Part shown: piece by piece, positions 1 to 11,876 of the stretch
Layout: every line of letters begins with the position of its first letter
Position numbering within the stretch: position 1 is the first letter of the stretch
Source: Epinephelus fuscoguttatus
Lineage: Eukaryota; Chordata; Actinopteri; Perciformes; Serranidae
Direction: 5' to 3'
NCBI RefSeq assembly: GCF_011397635.1
Contig: NC_064770.1
Location: 1,923,125 to 1,987,124, forward strand
DNA: 64,000 nt
Notes under the pieces: generated by a model
Told to the model about the DNA's origin: nothing
Seen by the model: only the letters and a program-made list of their open reading frames with translations
Databases searched by the model: none
Position numbers and translations under genes: made by a program

Positions 1-118
1 TGCGGCAATTTCACTCAGCCGGTGGCATGGCAAAAATAAAAACAACTGCAGAAACTCAAGGGTCAACCCATCAAATCTGATATGTATCTCATGTCAATCA
101 CAGTCTGTCTCTAAACTT

Positions 119-2924
119 ATGCCAGATAACGTTTCACAGCTAGCACTTCTAAATATCAGGTCTCTGGCTGGCAAATCCTTCTTAATCAATGATTTTATTA
201 ACAAGCACAAACTTGATTTTATGTTTTTAACTGAAACTTGGCTAGGTCAGGAAAATAGTGCAGCAGTTTTGATTGAGACAACCCCTCCAAATTTTAGTTT
301 CTTTAGTGAAGCAAGAATACATAAGAGAGGAGGCGGAGTTGCCACTCTGTTCAAGGACAGCTTCCAGTGTAAGCAAATGTTTTATGGTCAGTTTGACTCC
401 TTTGAATATGTTGCCACTCAGTTAAAATCCCCGTCGAGCAATTTTAGTGACCATCTACAGACCCCCCAAATATGATGCAAGGTTTTTTGATGAGTTTGCC
501 AAATTGCTGTTTATTGTGTGCATGGATTTTGACTGTGTTGTGTTAGTGGGAGATTTTAACATTCATGTTGATAATCTTACAGATGGGTGTGCTAAAGAAA
601 TGTTAAATATTCTGGATAACTTTGGGATTTCTCAGCATGTCACAGAACCAACACATAACAGAGGACACATATTAGATCTAATTATTTCCAAAGGTCTTAA
701 TATCTCTGAGGTTGTGGTGAACGATGTCGCTTTATCTGACCATTACTGTGTTTCGTTCAAAATGACCACCCTTGCTAATCCTATGAAAAGTGAAGCAGAG
801 GTGATCAGAAAGCGTTATATAAATGATAACACCTGTGCATTATTCACCTAGGGTTTTACACCATCACCAACCCTGCCCTCACCTCTAGTTGATGACCGTG
901 TAAGCAGTTTGTTGTGATTGATTCTAGATTGATTCTATCGCCCCAGTTAAGACCAAAGTTCTGTCAGGTAGGAAAAAGGCACCCTGGAGAAACGCCACAC
1001 TGGTTAAAGAATACAAAAGAGTATGTAGACAAGCTGAACGCAGGTGGCGAAAAAACAAACTCCAGGTATATTACGACATTTATAAAGAGAGTCTTCACAA
1101 CTATAACCAGGAACTGAAGAATGCAAGGCAATCATATTTTTCAGAGATTATCAATAGAAACAGTAATAATGCCCGCACACTTTTTTCTGTAGTGGACAGA
1201 CTGACCAACCCCACAGCATCACTCCCTCCTGAACTACTGTCCAACAAGTCATGTAATGACTTTGCAGCCTTCTTCACATACAAAATATTACAGATAAGAC
1301 ATGCAGTGTGCAGCTCCAGCTCAGGAATGATAACACTTGTGCCTTCCTGTCCTCTGGTTAATCTAGGACATTTTAGCCTCCTAGATTACACAACTCTAAC
1401 AGAAACGGTTTCAAAATTAAAGCCCACAACATGCTGCCTTGATATTCTGCCTTCAAACTTTTTTAAAACCATTTTTAACTGCATAGTTCTGGATGTACTG
1501 CAGATAATAAATACTTCTCTTAAAGCAGGCCAGTTTCCTCAGGCCTTGAAAACTGCAGTAATAAAACCTCTCCTAAAAAAATCAAATCTGGACGCCACAA
1601 CAATTAGTAACTATAGGCCAATATCAAATCTGCCATTTGTGGGGAAAATTATTGAAAGGGTTGTCTTCCAGCAAACCCATACCTTTATGATGCAAAACAA
1701 TCTTTTTAACACATTTCAGTCTGGATTTCGGCCACACCACAGCACAGAGACTGTACTTATCAAAGTCTTAAATGATATTCATCAGAATAATGATGCATGC
1801 AAATCCTTTGTCCTGGTATTCCTAGATCTCAGTGCTGCATTTGATGCAGTTGATCATAATATACTACTTAGCAGATTGGAAAAGTGGGTGGGACTCACCA
1901 GCACTGTGCTACAATGGTTCAAATCTTACTTAGAAGATAGGGACTTTTTTGTGTCAATTGGTAACCATGAATCTGAGCGAACTACGATCACATGTGGGGT
2001 TCCTCAAAGGTCCATTCTCGGACCACTTCTATTCAACATCTATATGCTACCCCTAGCCCAGTTTATGGAACATCACAACATCTCCTATCATGCGTATGCC
2101 GATGACACACAACTCTATATCTCAGTGTCATCACATGACTACAGTCCCTTACTCTCATTGAGTGACTGTATTCATCAAATCAATGACTGGATGTGCCAGA
2201 ATTTTCTCCAGCTAAATCCAGAAAAGACAGAGGTATTAATTTTTGGCCCTAAAAATGAAAGGGCAAAGATCAGCGCCCACCTTGGCTCTATGTCATTGAC
2301 AGCTACAAATCAAGCCAGAAATCTTGGTGTTATTATTGACTCAGACCTGAACTTCAACAGCCATTTAAAGTTTATTACTAAATCTGCCTATTACCACCTG
2401 AAAAATATAGCTAGAATTAAGGGGTTTCTGTCTAAACAAGACATGGAAAAACTTATTCATGCATTCATTTTTAGTAGGTTGGATTATTGCAATGGCTTAT
2501 TTACAGGCCTTAACAAAAAAATCAATCAGACAGCTGCAGCTGATTCAGAACGCTGCCGCCAGAGTCCTTACAAACACCAGGAAACTGGACCATATTACAC
2601 CGGTCATTAAATCGCTACACTGGCTTCCTGTGAGTCAAAGAATAGATTTTAAAATCTTACTGCTGGTCTACAAAGCCCTGAATGGTCTCGGACCAAAATA
2701 CATGCTTGATCTACTGGTTCCCTCACGCATCCAGACCCCTTAGGTCATCTGGAACAGGTTTGTTGTGTGTTCCAAGAGCAAGAACCAAGCAAGGTGAGGC
2801 AGCATTCAGTTATTATGCTCCTCACCTGTGGAACAAACTTCCTGTAGATCTGAGGTCTGCTCAAACTGTCAGGTCCTTTAAATCAGGTCTAAAAACACTA
2901 TTGTTTACTGAAGTGTACTCTTAG
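119..2924 (+). pseudogene. broken L2 ORF2 (endonuclease-reverse transcriptase)
   Basis: The endonuclease half begins with an NIRSLAGK motif and contains TETWL and GDFNIHV; the reading frame changes near 450. The reverse transcriptase half has SNYRPISNLP, FRPHHSTE, LDLSAAFDAVDH and the catalytic YADD at 2095-2106. The C-terminal third is split over two further frames (near 2540 and 2735) and ends with the typical LWNKLPVDLR block and a stop at 2922-2924. The frameshifts mean no functional protein is made. It resembles the copy at 34690-39778 closely enough to be the same family. Confidence 0.85.
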
Positions 2925-3056
2925 ATTAAATACTTACCTACTGTATTCTACTGCCCGTACTTTTTAACTACACACTGCTGATTTATGCCTTTTATTATTC
3001 TACTTTTTTCTTATCCTGACTGTTCTATTTGGGTTTATTGTTAAATTGGCTGCAAA

Positions 3057-3475
3057 TGTCAGAGATTTCAGGGCTGAGGACTGAGTCCGGGCTGAAATCT
3101 CCAATAGGAGAGGTTTCAGAGTCTAAGGAATTAAGAGGTTGGGCTGTCGGCATCCCCTGCGGGGTGACCGGAAAGTCTGAGTCAGACTGCTGTGACTCGA
3201 CACTGGGGAGCATGCTCTGAATTAAGATCTAGAATGGAGATGTCCTGTGATGGATCTTTAGAGTTCATTCCGATCTGAATAAGACCAGTGTGTGGAACCT
3301 GTGTCCAGCGGGACGGTAAGACTCTGAGTGAAGGACTCAAGAGCAAATAGTGGGCGCGCATTGGGTGTATTATTAAGGGAGACGTCCTATACACTCAATA
3401 AAAAACAGAACCGACCAACCAAATTCAAGATAGTTCAGAGCCAGGGACAAGAGATCCTAGCTGAAATCTCTGACA
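3057..3475. repeat. unidentified insert bounded by 15-bp inverted repeats
   Basis: A TGTCAGAGATTTCAG arm at 3057-3071 is matched by its reverse complement at 3461-3475. The interval contains an AATAAA and lies inside the L2 3' UTR. No target-site duplication is visible, so it could be a solo LTR, a MITE or a fragment. A second, shorter inverted pair (TCTAAGAGCACT at 3508-3519 and its complement at 3639-3650) follows directly. Confidence 0.4.
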
Positions 3476-3878
3476 GAGCCGTTTTTTGGAATTAAACTTA
3501 AATGTTGTCTAAGAGCACTTTTTGGTGGCAAGGAGTCGCAGGAGTGATAAGGCCTATCATGCCCTGGGCCCGTGGCCGTAGAGCTGAGGCATCTATACAA
3601 ATGTTCTATAGTTTGTTAACGATAATGACTGTGTATGCAGTGCTCTTAGATGCAATGTATTGAGCCTGTTTTTATTTTATGTTACTGTATTTTATTATCA
3701 CTATCATTCTCAGTTTCTATTTCCCTTTATAATTGACTGTTTTTATTGTTTTAAATTGTGTCTTGTTGCTTTTAATGTCTCTGTAAAGCACTTTGAATTA
3801 CCTTGTGTTGAATTGTGCTATACAAATAAACTTGCCTTGCCTTGCCTTGCCTTGCCTTGCTTTGCCTTGCCTTGCCTT

Positions 3879-4133
3879 TGTCTCATGACAGATGGAGCTG
3901 ACAGACAGACAGGCGGAGCAAGCGGCAAATTGGTATGAAAGCTGGTTCAGGCCAGGGCATATTTGTCCATTTATGAATAAATATAGAGTGAAAACGCTTA
4001 TGCATGTACACCAAGATCCCGCAGTGTTTTTTTTAGCCGCCGGTTCCCGCCCACAGCAAAGTCCAAACCGCCCGCTCCCGCAATATTTGCGTTGGTTCCC
4101 GCGGGACCTGGCGGGACCCAGTCCCAATGCAGC
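3879..4133. repeat. dispersed repeat, 3' part of a hAT-like MITE (copy A)
   Basis: This block is nearly identical to 12465-12727. Shared features are a (GACA)n-like stretch, GCAAGCGGCAAATTGG, and CCCGCTCCCGCAATATTTG. It starts directly after the L2 (TTGCC)n tail and ends at CAGCCCTCTA. The C/G-rich 'cccgctcccgc' ends recur at 11890-12060, which suggests one MITE family. Confidence 0.6.
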
Positions 4134-4408
4134 CCTCTACATTGATCATCATCAAAACATTTACAGTATGGACTGTTTTGTTTTGGTCATCAACAGGCAC
4201 TGGAAATCATTCGGAAGCACAACTTCTCTGTAGCCATCTTTGCTCCAGGGTGGGTGTGAGACTCACAATGATAGGACCGAATTTCGCAAGAATCAGGACA
4301 AGTAAGATCAACATAGCATTAACACAGACGTCACAGTGACCTTTAATGTGGATGTATGCATGTCAGTCAGTGAGGCTGTTTTTAAACAGTGCGCTGTCCT
4401 GCCTGCAG

Positions 4409-4520
4409 GTTCTGGGCTCTTCTGTCGGACTACCTGTACATTCATCGGCCAACCTCACCTCTCCCTTTCATCTCCTCCTTCTGCCAGGGCTTTGGGAAGG
4501 CTATCTACTGGAGAGGACAG
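4409..4520 (+). CDS. engase: ENGASE exon (end of GH85 catalytic domain)
   Basis: ENGASE is the cytosolic endo-beta-N-acetylglucosaminidase (GH85) that cuts the chitobiose core of free and misfolded-glycoprotein N-glycans. This exon reads FWALLSDYL, then PFISSFCQGFGKAIYWRGQ, which matches the FWG..RYL..PF.TSFC.GMG block of vertebrate ENGASE as I know it. It starts after a CAG acceptor (4406-4408) with one base completing a split codon, and ends in phase 0 before a GTACTG donor at 4521. The next exon is 5.9 kb downstream. Upstream exons with the catalytic residues lie before the window. Confidence 0.85.
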
Positions 4521-4854
4521 GTACTGCAGGAGGTGGATCTGCAACTAGAGGCAGATGGTGTGGGCTTTTGAATAGTTCATCAGCGCAGTTATCAAAGAAA
4601 CTATTTATATGATTGCATTAATCCACCTCTAATTCAGACATAGTACTTCTGCATCTCATGTTGCAAATGCTCAGATCATATCCTCATTGTTTTGACACAA
4701 CAGTGTCAGAAAGGATTAATAAGCCCTGGTAATTCAACATGTCCCTGTAGTTATTTAGTTGTAACCTGGTATAAAATGACTATCACAAACATCAAGTATA
4801 AATGGTCACAGCGTTTTTTTAAGTCACTAACATGAGACAAGCTTTAGCATTTTG

Positions 4855-4855
<1 letters not shown>

Positions 4856-4888
<33 letters not shown>

Positions 4889-4920
4889 GTGGCTCTTTCT
4901 CCCTCTCTCTCTCTCTCTCA
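4856..4920. repeat. (TC)n microsatellite
   Basis: Two adjacent TC-repeat runs broken by a short non-repeat insert. Confidence 0.95.
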
Positions 4921-4949
4921 AACACACAAAGACTCACAAGCATGACACA

Positions 4950-5072
4950 TGGGCACCCGGTAGCTCAGTGGTTAGAGCAGGCCTTCCATGTACAAAGGCA
5001 ATGTCCTTTGTCAGCAGCAGCCACAGGTTCAATTCCAGCCTGTGGCCATTTGCTGCATTTCAAATAAATAAA
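4950..5072 (+). mobile_element. tRNA-derived SINE
   Basis: The polymerase III A box TAGCTCAGTGGTTAGAGCA (4961-4979) and B box GGTTCAATTCC (5026-5036) have normal internal-promoter spacing. An A/T-rich AAATAAATAAAAAT tail follows. The layout is typical of common fish SINEs; it is not a functional tRNA gene, because the body does not fold as a complete cloverleaf. Confidence 0.8.
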
Positions 5073-5089
5073 AATAACGAATTATCACA

Positions 5090-5728
5090 TTTGACATCGC
5101 CACGGTTACAGTTTAACTTAATGAGATTATTGATAGTGTGAGCAGACATGGTGTATCTCTTTGTATCTGTAGGGCTCCAGACCACGACTATTTAGTCATA
5201 TTTTTCGACCATGGAGCACTAGTGCAACTTGCAAATACTATTGATATATGAGCTGGAGCTGTTAGTGAGTTTCCAGCTCACAGTGAATAAATCCTCACAT
5301 TTAAAGACGCTGCGGCAACAGTTCAACTTTCTGCTAACAACTGTTGACCAGAAGCTTCAAGTTCACAGCAGAGAAATCAACACTTCCAGCCTAAGACGAG
5401 CCAGGTACTTCAAAATAAAAGCACCAGTGGCTCTGCTTATATTTGTTTAATTCTAACAATACTTTATTTAACTTTATTGTAAAAGTACTTTATTCAACTT
5501 TATTATAACAGTATTTTATTGGACTCTATTATAACAGTACTTTAATTTTATTATGACTGTAGCTATTTTATTTAACTTTATTGTAACTGTAGTTTATCTA
5601 ATAACTGTGTGTTTCAGTATTCTACAGTTTTTTAGAGGAGATTTCAAAATTTCGAGATATATATCGTGCATAGCGATTTAGTCTAAAAATATTACAATAT
5701 TATTTTTAAGCCATGTCACCCAGCCCTA
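5090..5728. mobile_element. MITE fragment ending in the TAGGGCTGGGTGACATGG terminus
   Basis: The right end (reverse complement of 5709-5728) begins TAGGGCTGGGTGACATGG, and nearby 'atatatcgtgcatagcg' text is typical of a very common fish MITE. Several 'actttattntaacagtactttatt' units form a degenerate tandem array at 5450-5600. The left end is not defined. Confidence 0.5.
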
Positions 5729-5833
5729 GGGGAAATAAAGGTAAACACAGATGATGGTTGTGCATAATGGCACTGCTGCCTTCACGTCTGCAGGGGTTTA
5801 ATGAACTGCATGTGGAGCTTTTCATACAGTCTA

Positions 5834-8817
5834 GTCCACACGGACCCGTGTACTTCTGAAACCGAAGTTTTTCGGGCTCTGGTTTCCAAAAAAAATTTGT
5901 CTGCACGAGTGGTGTGATAAAAAAATATGATATCCACACGAAACAGCAAAACCCGCTACCAAGTGATGTAATACACATGCCAAAGCAGTAGGTGGCGATG
6001 TAACTTCTAACGGAAAGGCCATTTTAACCAATCAGAAGTCAGAGTTAATACCGAAATAGGGAAGTGCGGAAAATAAAAACAACCCGATCCACAAAAGTAG
6101 CACGACTTAATTCAACAGCAGGCGTCTGGATGACCAACTACACTACCGCAATTCGGTTCTGGATCCGGCTGGGTTGGACCTCCATTGGCAGGCCTGTCAC
6201 TGCTTTCGTGGTAATGTAGTTGGGGTAGCTAGCAACAGGAGCAGCCTCCTTTGTTGGTCGTTAGGTCGAGCAGCTGGATATGCCATCCAAAGAGGGCAGA
6301 TAGCACGCTCACAAACAAAGTTAGTGTGACATATAGGGTATTAATGTGTATCTGCCCACTCAATTGTGACATTATTTTATGCATATAATATTGATTTTGT
6401 ATCTTTACAGATACCATACAGATACCCCCCATTCAATTTAAAGCATAACTGATTTGAGTAAAGGCACAAGAGCAAATCTGGGTATATAAACAGTTGGTTT
6501 GCGCTGCGTTCTTCAGTTGGCAGTTACACCTAGAGTAAAGCTACTGAAGACCAGCAAAATCACTATGTGTTTTATTTATTCTTTCAGGTGGGTAAATGTC
6601 ACCTAAGCACCTTCAGATTTTATCAGTAGTGTACCCTTAATAGATAATTTGTTTATATAGTTTGTATTGTGCTTTGTGATATTGTTTGAGGAACTGTAAT
6701 GTAAGGTAACTGCATATGAGTGGATGCAACTGTCGCTAATGCTAGCGTAGTTCCTCAGGGATTTAAGCTATTACTTTAATTTTGACAATTTAACCTGTGA
6801 CAACACATTAGCTAAGGGTTTAAGGACTGTAACTGTTGGTAGCTGTTGTTGATTTTGTTAAAATATGTTGAATTATAATTTTTTGGGTTATTGTTTGTCG
6901 GACGATTGAGCTAAGCTAACTAACGCTAACGTCAGCTGTCACTTGTTGCCATAGCAACGGTAAACATTCACATATGGGCTAAGTGCAGAGCAGACAATCA
7001 AGCTTCATTGTAAATATAGTTAAGATCAGAGTTGGGTAAGGGTTACTTTAAAAGTAATCAAATTACTTTACTGCGTTACTTTTTTGAAAAGTAACCAGTT
7101 GCTTTACTTTGTTACTCCCTGAGTAAAGTAACTCAAGTACTTTTAAAGTACCTTTGAGTATTCTACATTTCCTATTGGGCAATGGACCACAGGGCGCTTA
7201 GCCTACATTTTTTGTCTCCAAAATTAAAGTTATGGACCACTTGCCCTTCACTGAGATCCAATTCTCCCATCACAGCCGTCACTTTGACCAATAGAAACAC
7301 AGAACGATCTGCTGCCATAGACAACTGTATGACAACAACACCCAAGCATTTTTAATATTTCCTCTAGGGATGTTACAACACAGAGTAAAAGGGGAAAATG
7401 ATAGTGTGAAACAGCAGAGGCACTTTGTCAACCCGATGACTACTACTAGTACTGTCATTAGCATCAAGCTAGCAAACAATGTCACGTCCTCATAATGGAG
7501 ACGGACATAAAGTAATAACATTAACAAATAGTGGTGGGGCTTTTACTCACCACAACTGCAGAGGCTACCAGCTTCATTTGAAACAGACTACATTATAGAC
7601 AGTCCGTTATTTATCATTCCCTCTGTATCTTTATATATTGACTTTTTATCCGCTACAGTTGCCTTGATAAAGTTAATGCATCGCGCCGTCATTTCAAACT
7701 CAACACTTCCCGAATTTGTTTCAAATTAAAAGCCCCTTATAACCTCAGCTGAGAGAATCCCTCCATTTTCTAAATAGGCTTTTATTGTGAAACATTTGTA
7801 GGAACAGCTTGGATGTTTACATACGGTACTTCAAATCTAGCTCCTGCCATCTGCTGACGCTTTTTACGTTACTACAACAACATTTCGGCTGACACGTGAA
7901 CAGACACAGTGACTCAAAAGATAGTAAAAGTAATAAAAATAGGACAAGAATAACCTGATGACATCACACACGTCGTGAAAGACGAACGGGGATAACTGGT
8001 GTGGACCATCGTGTAGTGTGTCATGTCTGTCGGCCAAGTCACGGCACGATTTTATGACTCCACAATCGTGTAATGTGACATAGTGACTTTCAGAACGGGC
8101 AGAAAAGTTGTGTAGTACTAATGTGTACCAGGCATAATGCAAGTCCTGAGTCTGACCTGTCTGTCAGCGAGTCCTCCTCCATCTGTTGAGTTGTGGGGAT
8201 TTTACTGACGATCGTGCGGAATGTTTTAGACTCCACCATAGACAATGGCAGCATTTCTTCTACCACGTAGCTAGCCACAAGCTTCGTGGCTTCTTCCGAA
8301 CTGATAGGTTTAACGTTATCTCCGTTATTAGAACCAAAAGACAGTCGTTGCTGTTTTGGAGCTGAAGGACCAGCGTTCTAAAAGTAACGGAAGTAACTGA
8401 TGGCTTGTTTGAAAATGTACTCAAGTATTTGATTACTCAAACAGCAAACTAATGCGTTAGGTTACTTGTTACTGCAAAAAGTAATCAAAGTACTCTAACT
8501 CTTAACGCTTTATACACAACTGTGGTTAAGACACATTGTATTTAACACAGGATGTGGGATTTTAGTACTTAGCAAACTTTTAGAAAAGAGCTATTTACCA
8601 TCGCTCTGATGTCAAACAATGGAGACAGGTAATAAAATACTACGGTTATCCTATCTGCACACAACCGCTGGCACCGGAGTCTTCCAAAAACTTCACCCTG
8701 GACTCCGGTTTCAAAGAAACGCGGTTTCGGGGGCCCCAAAGTGCGGTTGTGTGTGGCCAAACAGCCAAATCATGTAGAATGATAAACGGTTTCAGAAGTA
8801 CACGGGTCTGTGTGGAC
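5834..8817. mobile_element. 3-kb DNA element with 31-bp TIRs (non-autonomous)
   Basis: A 31-bp arm at 5834-5864, beginning GTCCACACGGACCCGTG, is matched by its reverse complement at 8787-8817 with one mismatch. No transposase is visible. A TATATAAACAG box sits at about 6484. A second MITE (7027-8505) is nested inside. Superfamily unknown; no convincing target-site duplication was seen. Confidence 0.65.
7027..8505. mobile_element. nested MITE with AGTAAC-rich ends
   Basis: The left end (GAGTTGGGTAAGGGTTACTT and many AAAGTAAC units) and the right end (AAGTAATCAAAGTACTCTAAC) are inverted versions of each other. Subterminal runs of GTTACT/AGTAAC are characteristic of a widespread fish hAT-type MITE. 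No coding capacity was seen. Confidence 0.6.
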
Positions 8818-9339
8818 AACAGAATCTGTAGGATTCACTGATTTTCATCTATAGATCAGTGCAGACTGATTTACCAGTGTTTCTGCTTTAACCACTTGAA
8901 CGTTACCAAAACCTAAGTTTTGATGCAGATTTAAATTCATCTACTGGCTGTAGAGGGCTTGATTTAAAATGTTTATTTACATTTTAAGCATTATTTCATT
9001 ATTGCTATACATTTTCTCCAAATATTTAGCTGGCTCTTTGTCATCAGACTGGTTAGGTGGCAGATAGACGTTGTGCCAGAGACAGACGGTTTGTTCTCGG
9101 TGCAAAGTCTAAGACCCATTCTACTCCTACATGACAATATCAGACACAGCGAATTTGAAGTTTTAGTGACCAAAAAGCATCACAAAGTATCAGACATAGG
9201 ATAAAATTTTCAGTGTGAGTGCTGCTGCATCTAAAACCAACCCAAATGCTGCATAAATAATAATATAATACGTGGATTGACACAACAAGCGCCAAATACT
9301 GACAACACTTGTATGTATTCTTAGAACTGTTTTTCATCT

Positions 9340-9427
9340 AGCACTTTGTCACGTAGCTGTTGTTAGAACTCAGTGATACATCCAGCACTCTGTCATGTAG
9401 CTGTTGTTAGAACTCAGTAATACATCC
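9340..9427. repeat. two-copy 44-bp tandem repeat
   Basis: The 44-bp unit (starting AGCACTTTGTCACGTAGCTG) is followed directly by a second copy at 9384-9427 with a few substitutions. Confidence 0.85.
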
Positions 9428-9816
9428 AGTACTTTTTTATGTGGTAGGGCAAATCAAAGCATTTCTTAAATAATTAGTATCGGCTATATTGAGCCATGCA
9501 GAACCTAATCCTATCCTTTGTTGTACTTCAGCTGTTACACAGGTGTTTACTTGCAAAGTAAGTGCAGCCATTGTCAACTCTCCAACTCTGTCTCTCCAAC
9601 ACTTTACACCGCCTTCTGTGAAACACCAAATATTCAAACAATAGCGAATGTAGTATAAGACTGTTCATTATTTTATTATTTGCCTGAGTTATGAGCACAT
9701 GTTTTATTTCAGCTACTGCTAAGAATACTCTCTGAAAGGGACAGAGAAATTCCCATGAGACAGCAACAAGGCCTAAAAGATCTAAGAGACGGTTATTTTA
9801 TTCTTTATTCTGTTTA

Positions 9817-9848
9817 AAAAAAAAAAAAAAAAAACAACAACAACAACA
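9817..9848. repeat. A-rich tract with CAA repeats
   Basis: A run of A followed by (CAA)n. It could be the tail of a decayed retroposon, but nothing upstream identifies one. Confidence 0.8.
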
Positions 9849-10462
9849 TTAAGAAACAGAAGTTTCTGACCATTGTTCAATGTCGTATCTCAGGAACAGA
9901 AGGTTAGACATTTGGTCAGATATTGAATTGGTGACACTAATCTTGGGTGGCCACCTTGAGACTGTGCTGATTGTATACATCTTCTGTGCTGCAGGGGGGA
10001 ATAAGCACTCATATTTTGACAGATATGGATGTTAACTGTAACTGCAACTTCAGTGGTGCTAGAAAGCATACATTACAAAGCATTAGTTCTATTTTTTAAT
10101 GTATTGCAGATATTCAGTTACATAGCATATTCATTGGATTGTTTTTAATAAGTGTACACTGTGTATTATATAAGAAAATACAAGTATCATATTGGGACTC
10201 ATACTGGCAGATACTTAATGTGAAATGACTCAGATCAGGATCGGGAGCAAAAAAGTTGATTGGGACATCACCAGAGCTGCACTGATCATGTCGCACTAGT
10301 CCTCACATCTTTACACTGGCTTGCAGTATGATTGTATTATATTATTATTATTTAGTTGATTATAACATTTTCTTTCTAGGTGTGTGCTTGTTTATTCAGG
10401 GAAATGTAATGAAGGTTTGTATATTTGCTTGATGACTGCACTTTTGTTTTGTGTGTGTGCAG

Positions 10463-10918
10463 CGTGAGGTAGACAGGAGCTGGTTTAACCTGACTGCCCA
10501 GGAGATCCAGCCCTTGTACTACTATAAGGAGCTAGAGGGCCGGGGCTGGCTGAGCAGCCGTGGCTGCCCCGAGGATGCCTGGAATGGAGGCTCTTCACTG
10601 CTGCTGGACGGACTCATCCCTGCCACTCACACATCTCCAGTTTGTGCCAAGTGTGTGTGCTTCTTGTTCACCCTTGCTTATTTTCATGTGGGGGAAAAGT
10701 GATCTTGTCAACACTGCCTCCCCATACACGCAAGTCTCACAGTTAATACACAGTACTCTGTTGTGAATCTCTCAGGATCTTCTCCCTCCATGTACCCCTG
10801 GCATCCAAGACTCTGGTGACCCTCATCTACAAGCCATCTACTGGGATCAGAGTTTCCTTGGAGCTGAAGACAACAGACGCCAGTCTTTGCACACACATGG
10901 ACATCCAGGATGTCAATG
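10463..10918 (+). CDS. engase: ENGASE exons (post-barrel region)
   Basis: Two exons. 10463-10650 follows a TGTGTGCAG acceptor in phase 0, reads WFNLTAQEIQPLY and EDAWNGGSSLLLDG, and ends with two bases of a codon before GTGTGT. 10776-10918 follows a CTCAG acceptor, completes that codon and reads IFSLHVPLASKTLVTLIY and VSLELKTTDA, ending before a weak GTTGAT donor. Phases join correctly from 4520 to 10463 and from 10650 to 10776. The blocks match vertebrate ENGASE (AQEIQPL, DAW.GGSSL, FSL..P) from memory. They belong to the region after the GH85 barrel, which is believed to fold as beta-sandwich modules. Confidence 0.9.
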
Positions 10919-11313
10919 GTTGATTTCTCACAATCTATCTAGTATCCATACCGCCTCATCCTACCTCAGCTATAATCATTTAGGAATAATGAATCTCATC
11001 AATGTGTACCCACTCATGAAAAGGTTTTATTCAGCAGGCAGAAACAAATGATTTATACTGAGTTTTGCAGTTAAAGAGAATTTGCTGAATTCAGCTATGA
11101 ACACTTGTATGAGAAATTCTCACAGAAAACATGTCATTCCATTAAGGATCAAATATTCTATGGAAAAATTTTCAGCCTCAAGTATGTCCCACCCAGGGAT
11201 ATTATATTATTCCTGCTATTAGCACCCCAAATGCTTATTTTTGTAAATGTGTCCTTTAGATTTGTATCTTTATGTCCTGGGTTGGATATTAATGCCATGC
11301 ATTACGTGTGCAG

Positions 11314-11412
11314 TTACCGTTGTGTCCCCATGGTGCCGGATGAGGGGCTCCAGTTGGTGAGCCAGTTCTCTCAGCTGTGTGGCAACTTGAGTCCAGATGG
11401 TTGGACTGTTGG
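11314..11412 (+). CDS. engase: ENGASE exon, last one visible before the gap
   Basis: It reads YRCVPMVPDEG, then LCGNLSPDGWTV, and aligns by eye with the ENGASE segment that ends ..SGGWVQ. The likely acceptor is CAG at 11311-11313 and the donor is at about 11413, just before a run of N. Odd point: the preceding exon ends one base into a codon, but this exon needs two carried bases, and about seven residues expected between the two are absent. Either a small exon was missed, a splice site differs, or the gene is damaged here. Confidence 0.6.
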
Positions 11413-11415
11413 GTA

Positions 11416-11515
11416 NNNNNNNNNNNNNNNNNNNNNNNNNNNNNNNNNNNNNNNNNNNNNNNNNNNNNNNNNNNNNNNNNNNNNNNNNNNNNNNNNNNNN
11501 NNNNNNNNNNNNNNN
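11416..11515. other. assembly gap
   Basis: Exactly 100 N, a conventional gap of unknown true size. It interrupts ENGASE just after the last recognised exon, so missing exons may lie in it. Confidence 0.99.
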
Positions 11516-11876
11516 TTTTTAACATCACCTTTTACCACATTTAAAGCAATATTTGTTAACTTAGTAATATATTAAATAGTTAAATCTAAATATTAAATGT
11601 GGCACCTAAACGTTAAATGTTAAATCTAAATATTAAATCTAAATCTAAATGTTAGGTGACGTTAAAAAATTCACAACACTTTTTTACACATTGTTTGAAG
11701 CTAAATGTGGCAAAATGTTGATGTTATTTTCAGCGTGAGCCACTTTACAAACAGCACCCCATACAGGGACATCCCAGCTGCCATCATAGGTGTTGTTCCA
11801 CTTGTATGAAAAACTGAAGTGAACCTGGTGAGATCGACTGTCGAAGGGCTGAGGGAGCAAGTGAACAACTACGGTC
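11516..11876. other. AT-rich spacer with degenerate TAAAT repeats
   Basis: Degenerate CTAAATATTAAAT units fill 11560-11660. An exon-like stretch after a CAG at 11734 is open for about 20 codons, but it does not match ENGASE. Confidence 0.5.

Larger units (their letters stand above)
1..3880 (+). mobile_element. L2-clade LINE, copy 1 (5' end cut by window edge)
   Basis: A non-LTR retrotransposon that copies itself through an RNA intermediate. An endonuclease region (119-851) precedes a reverse transcriptase region (1192-2924). The 3' end at 3785-3877 has the fish L2 signature, AAAGCACTTTGAATT then ACAAATAAA and a (TTGCC)n tail. About 600 bases (near 3040 to 3655) that do not look like L2 interrupt the 3' UTR. 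The copy sits upstream of the first visible ENGASE exon on the same strand, presumably in an ENGASE intron. The clade (L2/CR1 group) is assigned from motif style only. Confidence 0.85.
4521..10462 (+). other. ENGASE intron
   Basis: About 5.9 kb with no host exon that I can recognise. It holds a (TC)n tract, a tRNA-derived SINE, the end of one MITE, a 3-kb TIR element with a second MITE inside it, a 44-bp tandem repeat and an A-rich tract. No notable structure was seen at 4521-4855, 8818-9339 or 9850-10440. Confidence 0.75.

Noticed and set aside
1192..2610. host gene of 472 residues
   Set aside because: Motifs are LINE reverse transcriptase with frameshifts around it.
3057..3475. solo LTR
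   Set aside because: TG...CA ends and an AATAAA are present, but there is no target duplication and no TATA at a sensible distance; left as an unidentified insert.
4961..5036. tRNA gene
   Set aside because: A and B boxes are present, but the body does not form a cloverleaf and an A-rich tail follows; it is a SINE head.
11735..11810. further ENGASE exon after the gap
   Set aside because: A CAG acceptor and about 20 open codons are present, but the translation does not resemble ENGASE.
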